Shown: in pieces, positions 35,444 to 47,723 of the stretch | Numbering within the stretch: the stretch's first letter is position 1 | Layout: the number at the start of each line of letters is the position of its first letter | The notes under the pieces: generated by a model | Database searches by the model: none | The model's input: only the letters and a program-made list of their open reading frames with translations | What the model was told of the DNA's origin: nothing | Made by a program: the position numbers and the translations under genes | Source: Arthrobacter sp. OVS8 | Lineage (GTDB): Bacteria; Actinomycetota; Actinomycetes; Actinomycetales; Micrococcaceae | Reading direction: 5' to 3' | Assembly: GCA_028370155.1 (NCBI GenBank) | Contig: CP116670.1 | Coordinates: 3,348,001-3,412,000 of the forward strand | DNA length: 64,000 bases

Positions 35444-36321
35444 GTGAAAAACTCGCTTCGACTCAGCAGCGCGGCAACCATGCTGGTGCGGATCCTGTTC
35501 GCCGCCGTCGCCGCTTTCCCGATCGTCTTTATGCTGGTTTCCTCGCTCAAGCCGGACACCCAGATCTTCGGGGACATGTCCTCCGTGGCCGCCTTCCTGC
35601 CGGTGGGAAACATCTCCTTCGACAACTACGCCGCGGTCTTCGACCGGGTCCCGGCGGCCCGCTTCCTGGTCAACTCCATCGGCATCTCCGCCGTCACCGT
35701 GGTCCTGGGCATCTTCATCAACAGCCTCTGCGCCTTCGCCCTGTCCCGCATGGAAGTGCGTGGCAAACGGGTGGTGTTCACCGTTATCCTGGCCACGCTG
35801 ATCGTGCCGTTCCAGACACTCGCCCTGCCCCTCGTCTGGTGGGTCAACCAGTTGCCGTACTTCGAACTCAACGGCTTCAGCCTCGAGATCTCGAAGGGCT
35901 GGCTGGACACCTACCAGGTCCAGATCATTCCCTTTATCGCCAATGCGTTCTCCATCTACCTTTTTCACCAGTACTTCGAATCCATCCCCAAGGAACTGGA
36001 CGAAGCCGCCCGGATCGACGGTGCGGGATGGTTCAAGATTTACCGCCAGGTGGTCATGCCGCTGGCCGCCCGGCCACGGCCACGGTCGCGATCCTGACGT
36101 TCCTGCCGGCCTGGAACTCGTACCTGTGGCCGCTCATGGTGGTCCAGTCCGAGGAACTCCGCCCGGTCATGATCGGCATCCAGTACTTCTTCCAGCTCAA
36201 CGTCTCCTGGGGCGAGGTCATGGCCTACGCGTCCCTCATCACGGTCCCCGTGGTGGTCCTCTTCATCGCCTTCCAGCGCTCCTTCATCAACAGCATCGCC
36301 TCCAGCGGCGTCAAGGGCTAA
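35444..36321 (+). CDS. CUT1 ABC permease 2 (MalG type) (frameshifted in this sequence)
   Basis: GTG start 1 base after the MalF-type stop. Restored length about 292 residues. Helices include ILFAAVAAFPIVFMLVSSL and TVVLGIFINSLCAFALSRM. The EAA loop ELDEAARIDGAGWFKIYRQV runs into VMPLAAPATATVAILTFLPAW once one C is restored near 36067. The C terminus ends SFINSIASSGVKG, the usual MalG-type ending. It partners the preceding permease. Confidence 0.9.
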
Positions 36322-36363
36322 CCACCCGCCGCTCCGGCCCCCGTGAAAGCAGACAGCAATTCC

Positions 36364-37861
36364 ATGACAACCACATCCGCGCTCGATTGCCGGTACCGGC
36401 CACAGCACCACTACACGGCGGACCGCTCTTGGCTGAACGATCCCAACGGACTGGTCTACGCCAACGGCACGTACCACCTCTTCTACCAGCACAACCCGTC
36501 CGGGACCGTCTGGGGCAACATGTCCTGGGGACACGCCACGTCGGCGGACCTGCTGCACTGGGACGAACAGCCCGTGGCCATTGCCTGCGACGAGCAGGAA
36601 GCCATCTTCTCGGGTTCGGCCGTGCTGGACCAGACCAACACGAGCGGCTTCGGCACGCCGGACAACCCGCCGCTGGTGGCCATCTACACCAGCGCTTATT
36701 CGCCCGCATCCCCTTTGAGCGGGCGGCAGGCGCAGTCCCTCGCCTACAGCACCGACAACGGCGCCACCTGGACAAAATATGCCGGGAACCCGGTGCTGGA
36801 CCGCGCGTCGGCCGATTTCCGCGACCCGAAAGTCTTCTGGTATGACGGTGACGCCGGTGGCTACTGGGTGATGGTGGCCGTGGAAGCGACGGACCGGGAA
36901 GTTGTCCTCTACAAGTCCGCCGACCTCAAGACCTGGGAATACCTCAGCACCTTCGGCCCGGCGAACGCCACCGGGGAGTGTGGGAATGCCCCGACCTGTT
37001 TGAGCTTCCGGTGGACGGCGACGCCGGGAACACCAAGTGGGTCCTGGTGGTGAACCTGAGCCCTGGCGGAATCGCCGGCGGCTCCGGCGGGCAGTACTTC
37101 CTCGGATCGTTCGACGGCGTCGCGTTCGCTTCCGAGACCACGGTCACCGAGGGGCTCCAGCAAGATGACAGCCGAATGGGCGAGTACGGCTGGCTGGACT
37201 GGGGACGGGACTACTACGCGGCCGTCTCCTTCACCAATGCCCCGGGCGGGCGTCGGCTGATGATCGGCTGGATGAACAACTGGCAGTACGGCGCCGTCAC
37301 ACCGACCAGCGGCTGGCGCAGTGCGATGTCATTGGTGCGGGACGTCAGGCTGGCAACGCGGGACGGCCGCGTGGTGCTGATGCAGGCCGCGGTGGATCCC
37401 TTCGGCAACGGCGGAGCCACGACCCACAGCGAGACCGGCAGGACGCTCGCCGACGGGACGCGCTGGCTTCCTGCCGAGGCCTCCGGCGATGTGCTGCGGA
37501 TCGACGCCGAATTGGAGCCCGGCGACGCCGGGAAGGTGGGTCTGCTGCTCCGGGCGGCGGCGGCGAACAAACGGTGCTTGCCTACGATGCCGGCACAGGA
37601 GTGCTGAGCCTGGACCGGACTGCATCCGGCAACACGGACTTCCACGAGTCGTTCGCTTCGGTGGACAGCGTGGCCGTGCCGCTGGAGGACGGGCGGCTGC
37701 GGCTGCGGGTCTTCCTGGACCGGTGCTCGGTGGAAGTTTTCGCCCAGGACGGGCTGGCCACGATCACGGACCAGATCTTTCCCGGTGAAGCGAGCACCTC
37801 GCTGGCTGTCTTCGCCGCGGGCGGTCGCGCCACGCTGGTGAGCCTCGACGTCGTCCGTTAG
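36364..37861 (+). CDS. GH32 beta-fructosidase/sucrose hydrolase (two frameshifts in this sequence)
   Basis: About 499 residues after repair. All three GH32 catalytic blocks are visible: nucleophile WLNDPNGL near residue 22, transition-state stabiliser FRDPKVFW near 152, and acid/base ECPDLFEL near 205 (shifted frame). The C-terminal beta-sandwich ends with DRCSVEVFAQDGLATITDQI. Breaks near 36975 and 37570. No signal peptide, so hydrolysis is intracellular, after import by the adjacent ABC system. A GTG at 36343 is an alternative start. Sucrose, levan- or inulin-type oligosaccharides are the likely substrates. Confidence 0.88.
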
Positions 37862-37900
37862 CTGATCATGCACCCCGGACGTCCGGGGTGCGTGATCAGC
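37861..37900. terminator. 40-base inverted repeat between convergent genes
   Basis: Left arm 37861-37880 and right arm 37881-37900 are complementary at 19 of 20 positions (core CACCCCGGAC/GTCCGGGGTG). It begins at the last base of the GH32 stop codon and ends 31 bases before the purU stop, fitting a bidirectional terminator. Confidence 0.7.
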
Positions 37901-37930
37901 GGGGCTTGGATGGCCGGGTGGCCACGCAGG

Positions 37931-38825
37931 CTACTTCAGGACCACCGTCCTGTTTCCCTGGAGGATCACGCGGCCTTCGCAGTGCCAGCGCACGGCGTTG
38001 CTGAGCGCCTTGCACTCGGTGTCCCGGCCGGCCGCGACCAGGTCTTCCGGCCCGTACGTGTGGTCCACCTCCACCACCTGCTGGGAAATGATGGGCCCCT
38101 CGTCCAGCTCCGCGTTGACGTAGTGGGCGGTGGCCCCCACGGTTTTCACACCGCGGGCGTAGGCCTGGTGGTACGGCTTGGCGCCCTTGAAGCTGGGCAG
38201 GAACGAGTGGTGGATGTTGATGGCCCGGCCGTCCAGCTTGCGCGTGAGTTCGTCGCTGAGGACCTGCATGTAGCGGGCCAGCACCACCAGTTCCACGTCG
38301 AACTGGTCAATGAGCTCCAGCAGCCGCCCTCCGCCTCGGGCTTGGTGGCGGCGGTGACGGGCACGTGGAAGAAGGGGATGCCGTGCCATTCCACCAGCGC
38401 CTGGTGGTCCGTGTGGTTGGAGACCACGGCCACCACGTCGACGGGAAGTTCGCCGATCCGGGCACGGAACAGCAGATCGTTGAGGCAGTGCCCGAACTTG
38501 GACACCATGATCAGCACGCGGCGTTTGGACCCGTGCGGCTCCAGCCGCCAGCTCATCCCGAAGCGGTCGGCCACCGGAGCGAACGCGGCCCGCAGGGTGT
38601 CCGCGGTGGACGCATCGCCGTCGGACGCAAAGTGCACCCGCATAAAGAAGTGCCCCTCGGAGCGCTCGCCGAACTGCTGGTTGTCGATGATGTCGCAGCC
38701 GTGTTCCAGCAGGAAGCCGGAGACGGCGTGGACGATGCCGGGGATTCCCGGCAGTCCAGCGTCAGGACATGCTCCACGGTGGTGGCCGGCCGGGGAAGGG
38801 CGGGTTCAGCTTCGATGGCAGTCAT
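37931..38825 (-). CDS. purU: Formyltetrahydrofolate deformylase (two frameshifts in this sequence)
   Basis: Restored length about 298 residues. An ACT domain at the N terminus (VEHVLTLDC, then the shifted [17 protein letters not shown]) is followed by the formyltransferase fold: [55 protein letters not shown] and [20 protein letters not shown] with the catalytic His. Breaks near 38755 and 38330. PurU hydrolyses 10-formyl-THF to formate and THF, recycling the folate loaded by sarcosine oxidation. Last gene of the sox cassette. Confidence 0.9.
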
Positions 38826-38828
38826 GGC

Positions 38829-40201
<1,373 letters not shown>

Positions 40202-40202
<1 letters not shown>

Positions 40203-40834
40203 CAGGGCACCTCGGGGAAGCGAACTCCCTCATGGCATCCAGGAGCCAGCGGCCCAGGAAGTCCGCGAACGAGGCGCGGGGGAACAGCCGGAAGCTCTCC
40301 TCCCCGGTCTTCAGCAGCACCACCGGGATGTTGCCGACCTCGGTGGCCAGGGCGGTCCCCGGCGTGAAGCTGCGCGGGTGCAGGTCCAGGGCGCAGCCCT
40401 TCTCCAGCACCGCCCGGGCCCGCGGTCCGGTGAGCTCGAACGTGGTGCGGTTCGCGGAGAGGTCCACCACCTGGCCCGGGGCGTCGCCCAGGGCGGCGGT
40501 GAGGAGCCCAGCAGGTCTCCGCCCAGGGTGTCGTGGTCCTCCTCCGGCGCCACCACCAGGAACTCGGACGGTCCCAGCCACAGGACGCTGACCTGCTCCG
40601 TGCCGGCCACCTCGCCGCAGCGGGCGGCAGGCCGCCGGTGACGGAGGCGAGCCGTGACCCTGCCTCGGACCCGGGGTCCACACGGACCCCGGCCATGGTC
40701 TGGAACGGGCCCTCCTTGAGGACCACCGTTCCCGGGACGGAGCCGGATTCCAGTGCTGCGGCCAGGTGCGAGGCCGGGCTGCGGCGGATTTCGCGGAGTC
40801 CATTGATGCCGGTGAGTGCTGCGGTGTTAACCAT
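40202..40834 (-). CDS. soxG: Sarcosine oxidase gamma subunit (about three frameshifts in this sequence)
   Basis: Restored length about 211 residues. Readable pieces in order: [20 protein letters not shown] (first frame), [18 protein letters not shown] (second), [20 protein letters not shown] and [20 protein letters not shown] (third), and a last shift in a CCCC run near 40217 giving the end FASPEVP*, which overlaps sdaA. The gene order and these motifs (WLGPxEFL, LxANRTxxELTG) identify SoxG, the small structural subunit of heterotetrameric sarcosine oxidase. Confidence 0.85.
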
Positions 40835-43811
40835 CTTTGCGGGTCCCTTCGGGGTCAAAAAGTACGGTTTCGGCGACGACCACGTCGACCAGCTGGTCGC
40901 CGGCGGCGGCCACGAGGGTCTCGCCGATGCGGTTGCGGCCGTTTTTGATCAGGGCCAGGGCGAACGACCTGCCGAGCGCGGCGCTGTGGTAGCTCGAGGT
41001 CACGAAGCCCTGCATCGGGACCGGGCCGTAGGCGGGGTTCGTGGTGATCCCCTTCTCCACGAGCTGGCTGCCTTCCGGCAGCCGCAGCGAGCCGTCCACG
41101 GGCAGGACACTGACCAGGTGCTTGCGGTCCTCGCGCCGGGCGTCGGCCCGGGTGTAGGAGCGCTTGCCGATGAAGTCCTTGACCTTGGAGACCACCCATT
41201 CCATCCCGGCGTCCTGCGGCGTGACGGTGCCGTCAGTGTCCTGGCCGACGATCGGGTAGCCCTTTTCGGCGCGGAGCACGTGCATGGTTTCGGTGCCGTA
41301 CGGGGTGATGTTGAATTCGGCCCCGGCGGCGGCGACGGCTTCCCAGGTGTTCAGCCCGTACCAGGCCGGCACGTTGATCTCGTACGCCAGTTCGCCGGAG
41401 AACGAGATGCGGCAGATCCGCGCCTGCACGCCGGAGGCGAGGGTGGTTTCGCGGAAGGTCATGAACGGGAAGGCTTCCGCCTCCAGCCCGCCGTCCGCGG
41501 CGAGTTCGGGCGCCACCTTGGCGATCACCGCACGGGATTTGGGCCCGACGACGGCGATCGTGGTCCACTGTTCGGTCACCGAGGTGCAGTGCACGTCCAG
41601 GTCGGGCCATTCGGTCTGCAGCCATTCCTCCAGCCAGTCCAGCACCTTCGCGGCGCCGCCGGTGGTGGTGGTCATGAAGTACCGGTCCTCATCGAGCCGG
41701 AGGGTCACGCCGTCGTCGAAAATCATGCCGTCCGCCATGCACATCACGCCGTAGCGGGCGGAGCCGGGGGCGAGCTTCTTGAACGCGTTGGTGTAGATCC
41801 GGTTGAGGAACTCACCGGCGTCCTTGCCCCGGATTTCGATCTTGCCCAGCGTGGTGGCGTCCATAAAGCCCACGGACTCGCGGACGGCGGCGCATTCCCG
41901 GAGCACCGCGGTGTCCATGTCCTCGCCGTCCTGCGGGTAGTACCAGGGGCGCTTCCACTGCCCGACATCCTCGAACAACGCGCCTTGGGCCACGTGCCAC
42001 GGGTGGATCGAGGTGACGCGGGCGGGGTCGAACAGTTCGCCGCGCTGGCGTCCGGCGAGGGCCGCGAACGCCACGGGGGTGAACGGTGCCCGGTAGGTGG
42101 TGGTGCCGATGTCGCCGATGCCCCGGGAGGCCTCGCCGGCGTGCCGGAGTGCCGCGGCGATCACGCCGATCGCGTTGACGCCGGAGGTCTTCCCCTGGTC
42201 GTTCGCGGTGCTGATCGAGGTGTAGCGCTTGATGTGCTCCACCGACCGCAGCCCGGCCCCGGTGGAGCGCAGGACGTCGGCCACACTCTGGTCCCGTTGG
42301 AAGTCGACGAAGTGGTGGTGCCAGTCGTCCGGTGTGCCGGTCTGCCCGGGCACCAGCCACAGCTGGCGGGTGGGGGCGGACGCCTTCGGCTCCGACAGGA
42401 CCAGATCGGCGGCCGCGTCTGAATTTTCCGGGCTGAAGCCGGCGGCGATGGCTGCCGCGGTTCCGGCGGAGCGGCCTTCGGCGAGGCAGTCAGCCAGATC
42501 GAAGCTGCCGCGCCCGGACCCCACAATCTGCTGGTTGGGGACCACGGTGCTCGGCACGAAGGCCGCCAGGTCCTCGTCCCAGCGCAGCTTGCCCTGCCGC
42601 TGGGAGTGGAGATGGACCAGCGGGCTCCAGCCGCCGGAGACGGCCAGCAGGTCGCAGGCGATCTCTTCGATGCCGGAGGTGAGTTCGCCGTCGTCGTTGA
42701 TGCTGCGGACGGTGACACTGGTCAGCCGGCCGTCGCCGGCTGCTGTTCCTGTTCCGGCTGTTCCTGTTCCGGCTGCGGTGGTGGCCACGGCGCTGCCGAT
42801 CAGCACCCGGGTGCCGGACTCGGCAGCGGCAACGGCGGCGTCGGTCAGCCTGGGGCGGGCGTCGACGACGGCCGCGACCTTGACGCCGGCGGCCCGCAGG
42901 TCCGCGGCCAGGGCGTAGGCGGTGTCGTTGGTGGTCCCGATGACCACGCGCTGACCGGCGGCCACCGCATAGCGGTTGAGGTAGCTGCGGACGGCCGACG
43001 CGAGCATGATGCCGGGCCTGTCGTTGTTCTCGAAGACCAACGGGCGTTCGTGGGCGCCGGGGGCCAGGACCACCTGATTGGCACGGATGTGCCAAATACG
43101 CTGCCGGGACACCCCGGAGGCGGCGGGGCTGGAGAGGTGGTCCGTGCGGTTCTGGACGGCGATGACGTAGTTGGCATCGTAGGCGCCGAAGGCCGTGGTG
43201 CGGTTCAGGACGGTGCATTCGGCGCCGGAGACGAGTTCGGCTTCGACGTCCGCCACCCAGTCCAGCGCCGGCTTGCCCTCGATGGTCTCGGCCAGCCCGG
43301 GCGACGTGGAGCCGGACAGGAGCGATCCGCCGAGTTCGGGCTGGTCGTCCATCAGCATCACGCGGGCACCGGTGCGTGCGGCCTCGCGGGCAGCGGCCAT
43401 GCCGGCGGGGCCGCCGCCGATCACCAGGACATCCATGTGCACGTACTTCTTGTCGTACTCGGCGCGGTCATCGGCCGGGTCCAGGCGGCCCAGGCCGTTG
43501 AGCATGTCCGCTTTCAGTCCGTCCACCAGGGTGACCGTGGTGGCGGGAAGCATGGACTCGGCCACGTGGCCCGGGAACCGCGGCTCCACCCGGACCAGCG
43601 CGTTGGGTTCCTCCACGCCGGCCGCCAGGATGCCGCGCGGCCGGTCCTCGTAGAGCGAGTTGCCGGCGGTGATCCGGCCGTTGGCGAGCAGGGCCGAGGC
43701 GAGCGTGTCGCCGGGGTGGCCGGTGAATTCCTCGCCGTCCACGGTGAAACGCCAGGAAATGGTGCGGTCGATGCGTCCGCCGGCGGCGAGGCGGGCGTTC
43801 TGGGAAGTCAC
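40827..43811 (-). CDS. soxA: Sarcosine oxidase alpha subunit
   Basis: A 994-residue intact subunit. An N-terminal ferredoxin-like domain ([20 protein letters not shown]) precedes a NAD-binding Rossmann domain ([21 protein letters not shown], near residue 128; [17 protein letters not shown]) and a C-terminal aminomethyltransferase-like (GcvT) domain from about 600 ([41 protein letters not shown]). The complex oxidises sarcosine to glycine, passing the methyl group to THF and making H2O2. It overlaps soxD and soxG at its two ends. Confidence 0.95.
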   Translation of the reverse strand: MTSQNARLAAGGRIDRTISWRFTVDGEEFTGHPGDTLASALLANGRITAGNSLYEDRPRGILAAGVEEPNALVRVEPRFPGHVAESMLPATTVTLVDGLKADMLNGLGRLDPADDRAEYDKKYVHMDVLVIGGGPAGMAAAREAARTGARVMLMDDQPELGGSLLSGSTSPGLAETIEGKPALDWVADVEAELVSGAECTVLNRTTAFGAYDANYVIAVQNRTDHLSSPAASGVSRQRIWHIRANQVVLAPGAHERPLVFENNDRPGIMLASAVRSYLNRYAVAAGQRVVIGTTNDTAYALAADLRAAGVKVAAVVDARPRLTDAAVAAAESGTRVLIGSAVATTAAGTGTAGTGTAAGDGRLTSVTVRSINDDGELTSGIEEIACDLLAVSGGWSPLVHLHSQRQGKLRWDEDLAAFVPSTVVPNQQIVGSGRGSFDLADCLAEGRSAGTAAAIAAGFSPENSDAAADLVLSEPKASAPTRQLWLVPGQTGTPDDWHHHFVDFQRDQSVADVLRSTGAGLRSVEHIKRYTSISTANDQGKTSGVNAIGVIAAALRHAGEASRGIGDIGTTTYRAPFTPVAFAALAGRQRGELFDPARVTSIHPWHVAQGALFEDVGQWKRPWYYPQDGEDMDTAVLRECAAVRESVGFMDATTLGKIEIRGKDAGEFLNRIYTNAFKKLAPGSARYGVMCMADGMIFDDGVTLRLDEDRYFMTTTTGGAAKVLDWLEEWLQTEWPDLDVHCTSVTEQWTTIAVVGPKSRAVIAKVAPELAADGGLEAEAFPFMTFRETTLASGVQARICRISFSGELAYEINVPAWYGLNTWEAVAAAGAEFNITPYGTETMHVLRAEKGYPIVGQDTDGTVTPQDAGMEWVVSKVKDFIGKRSYTRADARREDRKHLVSVLPVDGSLRLPEGSQLVEKGITTNPAYGPVPMQGFVTSSYHSAALGRSFALALIKNGRNRIGETLVAAAGDQLVDVVVAETVLFDPEGTRKDG

Positions 43812-44278
43812 TTGGTTGCTCCTTCCGGGGCGATGGCGGTGCTGGTGGCGGGGGTGCCGGGCGCTGCGCCCGGTTGCTCTGTCAGTTCTGGGTGCTTCCG
43901 GGCCCTTTTGGGGTCAACAACTGATAGGGCTTCGGGGGCGGAGGTGCCGGTGGTGGTGCTATCGACCGCCGTGTTGGCGGTGCCGGATTCGGCGGCCGCG
44001 GGGGCGGCGCTGGGGCGGGGCGTGCCCATCGGGTAGACGGCCTGGATGTCGTAGGTGACCGTGTCGCGGAGCATGTTGAACCACTGGCGGCAGCCGGTGC
44101 TGTGTAGCCAGCGTTCGGCGAATGCGCCCTTGGTGTTGTCGCGGTAGAACAGGAACTCGGCCCATTCGCGGTCGTTCAGGTCGTTCGGGTTCTCCGGGTA
44201 GGGCACGTGGGCCTGGCCGCCGTAGTGGAACTCGGTCTCGTCGCGCGAGCCGCAGTTGGGGCAGGAGATGAGCAGCAT
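43808..44278 (-). CDS. soxD: Sarcosine oxidase delta subunit
   Basis: A 156-residue zinc-binding subunit. [20 protein letters not shown] supplies two Cys and a His, with a further Cys in HSTGCRQWF, the usual SoxD zinc site. [21 protein letters not shown] is a family hallmark. Residues 85-156 form an unusually long Ala/Thr/Pro-rich tail; typical SoxD proteins are nearer 100 residues. The stop overlaps the soxA start (ATGA). Confidence 0.92.
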   Translation of the reverse strand: MLLISCPNCGSRDETEFHYGGQAHVPYPENPNDLNDREWAEFLFYRDNTKGAFAERWLHSTGCRQWFNMLRDTVTYDIQAVYPMGTPRPSAAPAAAESGTANTAVDSTTTGTSAPEALSVVDPKRARKHPELTEQPGAAPGTPATSTAIAPEGATK

Positions 44279-44305
44279 GTGCGTCTTCTTTCTAGTGGAC
44301 GGCGG

Positions 44306-45525
44306 CTAGTGGGCGACGGCGGCGGCGCCGTGTTCGTCGATCAGGGCTCCGGTTTCGAAGCGTTCCAGCGCAAACGGCTTGTTCAGCTTGTGCGGGGCCC
44401 CGGTGGCGATGGTGTGGGCGAAGGTGAGTCCGGCGGCGGGGGTGGCCTTGAAACCGCCCGTTCCCCAGCCGCAGTTCACGAACATGTTGTCCACCGGGGA
44501 GGTGCCGACGATGGGGGAGGCGTCCAGGGTGGTGTCCACGATCCCGCCCCAGGTCCGGAGCACATGGGCCCGGGCGAAGATGGGGAAGAGTTCGACGGCG
44601 GCCGCCATCTGGTGCTCGATCACATGGAAGGAGCCGCGCTGGCCGTAACCGTTGTAGGAATCGACGCCGGCGCCCATGACCAGTTCGCCCTTGTGCGCCT
44701 GGGAGACGTAGACGTGGACGTGGTTGGACATGACCACCGTGGGGTGGACCGGTTCGTGGAGTTCGGACACCAGCGCCTGGAGCGGGTGGGACTGGATGGG
44801 GAGCCGGAAGCCGCCATTTCCGCCAGGACCGAGCTGTGCCCCGCAGCGCACAGGCCCACCTTTTCGGTGTTGATGGTGCCGCGGTTGGTCTTGACGCCCA
44901 CCACGCGGTTGCCGTCCTTGACGAAGCCGGTGACTTCGCAGTTCTGGATGATGTCCACGCCCAGTTCATCGCACTTGCGGGCGAACGCCCAGGCGACGTG
45001 GTCATGCTTGGCGATACCGGCGCGCGGCTGGTACGTGGCGCCCATAACGGGGTAGCGGATGTTGTCGCTGATGTTCAGGATGGGGCAGAGTTCCTTCACC
45101 TGCTGCGGGTCCAGCCACTCAGCGTCGACGCCGTTGAGCTTGTTCGCCCCCACGCGGCGGATGCTTTCGCGGACGTCGCCCAGGGTGTGGGCGAGGTTCA
45201 TGACGCCGCGCTGGCTGAACAGGAAGTCGTATTCGAGCTCCTCGGGCAGGATTTCCCAGAGCTTCAGGGCGTGCTCGTAGATGGCCGCGCTCTCGTCCCA
45301 GAGGTAGTTGGAACGGATGATGGTGGTGTTCCGGGCCATGTTGCCGCCGGCCAGCCAGCCCTTTTCCAGGACGGCGATGTTGGTCATCCCATGGTTCTTG
45401 GCCAGGAAGTACGCCGTCGCCAGGCCGTGCCCGCCGCCGCCGACAATGACGGCATCGTACGAGGACTTGGGCTCGGGGTTCCGCCAAAGGAAATCCGGGT
45501 GTTCCGGGAGCTGGTGCGTGCTCAC
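44306..45525 (-). CDS. soxB: Sarcosine oxidase beta subunit (frameshifted in this sequence)
   Basis: GTG start overlapping the restored glyA stop. About 406 residues after one restored base near 44815. [20 protein letters not shown] is the FAD-binding site; the C-terminal half ([60 protein letters not shown]) completes a DAO-type flavoprotein. This subunit carries the covalent FMN and the sarcosine-oxidising FAD site. Confidence 0.92.
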
Positions 45526-46894
45526 TGGGCTGCTCCGATCATGTCTGATTCGAACGCGGCGATCTGGGTGCCGTCGTTCTGGGAAAGATGCGGGTAAAGG
45601 GGAAACTGTTCGGCCAGGGCGGTGACCCGGGCGCGGAGCCCGACGGCGGCGTCGTCGCTGAGGGACGCACCCCGGTTCCGCTGTTCGTGCCGCCGCTGGC
45701 TGCTGCGGCGATCAGCGCCGTCGCGATGATGTCCGCGACCTCGGCGAATTCCACCGCGCCGAAGCCGCGGGTGGCCAGGGCCGGGGTGCCGATCCGGAGT
45801 CCCGAGGACACCATCGGCGGGCGGGGGTCGAACGGGACGGCGTTCCGGTTGACCGTGATGCCCACCCGGTGCAGCGCGTCTTCGGCCTGCTGCCCGTCCA
45901 GTTCGGAGTGGCGCAGGTCCACGAGGACCAGGTGCACGTCGGTGCCGCCGTTCACCACGGAGATGCCGGCCGCGGCCACGTCGTCGCGGAGGAGCCGTTC
46001 GGCCAGCAGCTTGGATCCCCGCAGGACGCGTTCCTGGCGTTCCTTGAATTCCGGGGTTGCGGCCAGCTTGAACGCCACGGCCTTCGCGGCGATGACATGC
46101 TCCAGCGGGCCGCCCTGCTGGCCGGGGAACACGGCGGAGTTGATCTTCTTGGCGTACTCCTCCCTGGCGAGGATGACTCCGCCGCGCGGGCCGCCGAGGG
46201 TCTTGTGCGTGGTGGTGGTGACGACGTCGGCGTAGGGCACCGGGTTGGGGTGCAGCCCCGCGGCCACCAGGCCGGCGAAGTGCGCCATGTCCACCATGAG
46301 ATACGCGCCCACCAGGTCGGCAATCCGGCGGAACTCGGCGAAATCGAGCTGCCGGGAGTACGCGGACCAGCCCGCCACGATCAGCCGCGGGCGGTGTTCC
46401 AGGGCCAGCGCCTCCACCTCGGCCATGTCCACCCGGAAGTCCGATTCCCGCACGTGATACGGGACCACGTTGTAGAGCTTGCCGGAGAAATTGATGCGCA
46501 TCCCGTGGGTGAGGTGGCCGCCGTGCGCCAGGTCCAGGCCCATGATGGTGTCGCCCGGGTTCAGCAGGGCGAACATGGCGGCGGCGTTGGCCTGGGCGCC
46601 GGAGTGCGGCTGGACGTTGGCGAATTCTGCGCCGAACAGGGCCTTCACCCGGTCGATGGCCAGCTGCTCCACCACGTCCACGTGCTCGCAGCCGCCGTAG
46701 TAGCGCTTGCCGGGATAGCCCTCGGCGTACTTGTTCGTCAGGACCGAGCCCTGCGCCTCCATGACCGCCGCGGGGGCGAAATTCTCCGAGGCAATCATTT
46801 CCAGCGTCGACTGCTGGCGGCCCAGCTCACGGGCAATGGCCTGCTGGACTTCGGGATCGACTGCGGAAAGTCGCTCGTTCAACTGCTCAACCAC
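45522..46894 (-). CDS. glyA: Serine hydroxymethyltransferase (C-terminal frameshift in this sequence)
   Basis: GTG start with AAAGGAG 6 nt upstream. Motifs: [47 protein letters not shown] and the PLP lysine in [15 protein letters not shown]. One restored base near 45668 converts the unrelated tail (which otherwise ends at 45539) into [20 protein letters not shown] ending DMIGAAQ*, with the stop overlapping soxB. About 457 residues. It interconverts glycine plus 5,10-methylene-THF and serine, consuming both products of SoxBDAG. Confidence 0.92.
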
Positions 46895-46926
46895 GGATGC
46901 TCCTTTGAAATACCACTGTTGCGGTG

Positions 46927-46940
46927 ACTGATATATCAGT
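46927..46940. promoter_or_regulatory. GntR operator palindrome (ACTGATATATCAGT)
   Basis: A perfect 14-bp palindrome in the 157-base gap between glyA and the divergent GntR gene. Dyads centred on TGATATATCA are typical of FCD-type GntR regulators. A TATGAT -10-like box for the regulator lies at 46954-46959, so binding could control both directions. Confidence 0.6.
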
Positions 46941-47051
46941 GTGGTGTCAATGCTATGATCGAGATCACAACAGAGTCAATAGCCGGCCGCAAAGTGGCAC
47001 GGAGCTCCCGGTTGGGCCCGGACACTGAGCAGCACAGAACGGAGCGGTGCC

Positions 47052-47723
47052 TTGAACGCACTTCCTGCCCTGCCCCTCGCCGAGGACCAGGCGCTGTCCC
47101 AGGCGGAGGCCGCCTACCGGCAGCTGCGCGACAAGCTGATCATGCTCGAGATCCGGCCGGGCGAGCCCATCAACGACGGGCAGCTGGCCGCAGAGCTCGG
47201 CTTCGGCCGCACCCCTGTGCGCGAGGCGATCAAGCGGCTGGAGGTGGACCACCTGGTGGTTTCCTACCCGCGCCGGGGGACCTTCGCCACCAGTGTGGAC
47301 TTCACCGAACTGGCCGACGTCTCGGAGATCCGGGAACTCCTGGAGCCCCTGGCTGCCCGCCGGGCTGCCAGCCGGGCCAGCGACGCCATGCGCCGCGAAC
47401 TGATGCACGTCGCCGACACCATCGCGCAGCTGGATCCCGGCCCGGGCGGCTCACGAGACCTCATGCGGTACGACCTGACCGTGCACCGGCTGATCTACAA
47501 AGCTGCCGCCAACCCGCATCTCGAAGACACCCTGATCCGCTACGACAACCTGGCCACCCGCATCTGGTGTCTGGTCCTGGACAAGGTGCCCTCCGTGAGC
47601 GGCCACATCGTGGAGCACGTGGAGCTGCTGACGGCCATTGCCGACGGCGACGAGGACCGCGCGGCCGAACTCGCCCTGCACCATGTGGTCAGCTTCGAGG
47701 AATCCGTCCGCAAGGTTCTCTGA
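47052..47723 (+). CDS. GntR-family regulator (FCD type) of the sarcosine cassette
   Basis: A 223-residue regulator: winged HTH at 20-85 (AYRQLRDKLIMLEIRPGEPI, LAAELGFGRTPVREAIKRLE, SYPRRGTFATSVDF), then an all-helical FCD effector domain with metal-ligand-type residues (RYDLTVHRLIYKAAANPHLE, HIVEHVELLTAIADGDEDRA). A TTG start with ACGGAG upstream is assigned. Its position divergent to glyA suggests control by sarcosine, glycine or a related metabolite. Confidence 0.9.
   Translation: MNALPALPLAEDQALSQAEAAYRQLRDKLIMLEIRPGEPINDGQLAAELGFGRTPVREAIKRLEVDHLVVSYPRRGTFATSVDFTELADVSEIRELLEPLAARRAASRASDAMRRELMHVADTIAQLDPGPGGSRDLMRYDLTVHRLIYKAAANPHLEDTLIRYDNLATRIWCLVLDKVPSVSGHIVEHVELLTAIADGDEDRAAELALHHVVSFEESVRKVL

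Noticed and set aside
40533..44036. Long plus-strand frames of 629 and 476 codons
   Set aside because: Both are antisense to soxA/soxG/soxD; their His/Gly/Val-rich translations match no domain and lack ribosome binding sites.
46895..47051. Possible glycine riboswitch upstream of glyA
   Set aside because: The gap is only 157 bases, shows a GntR-type palindrome and a promoter, and no tandem glycine-aptamer pattern is visible.
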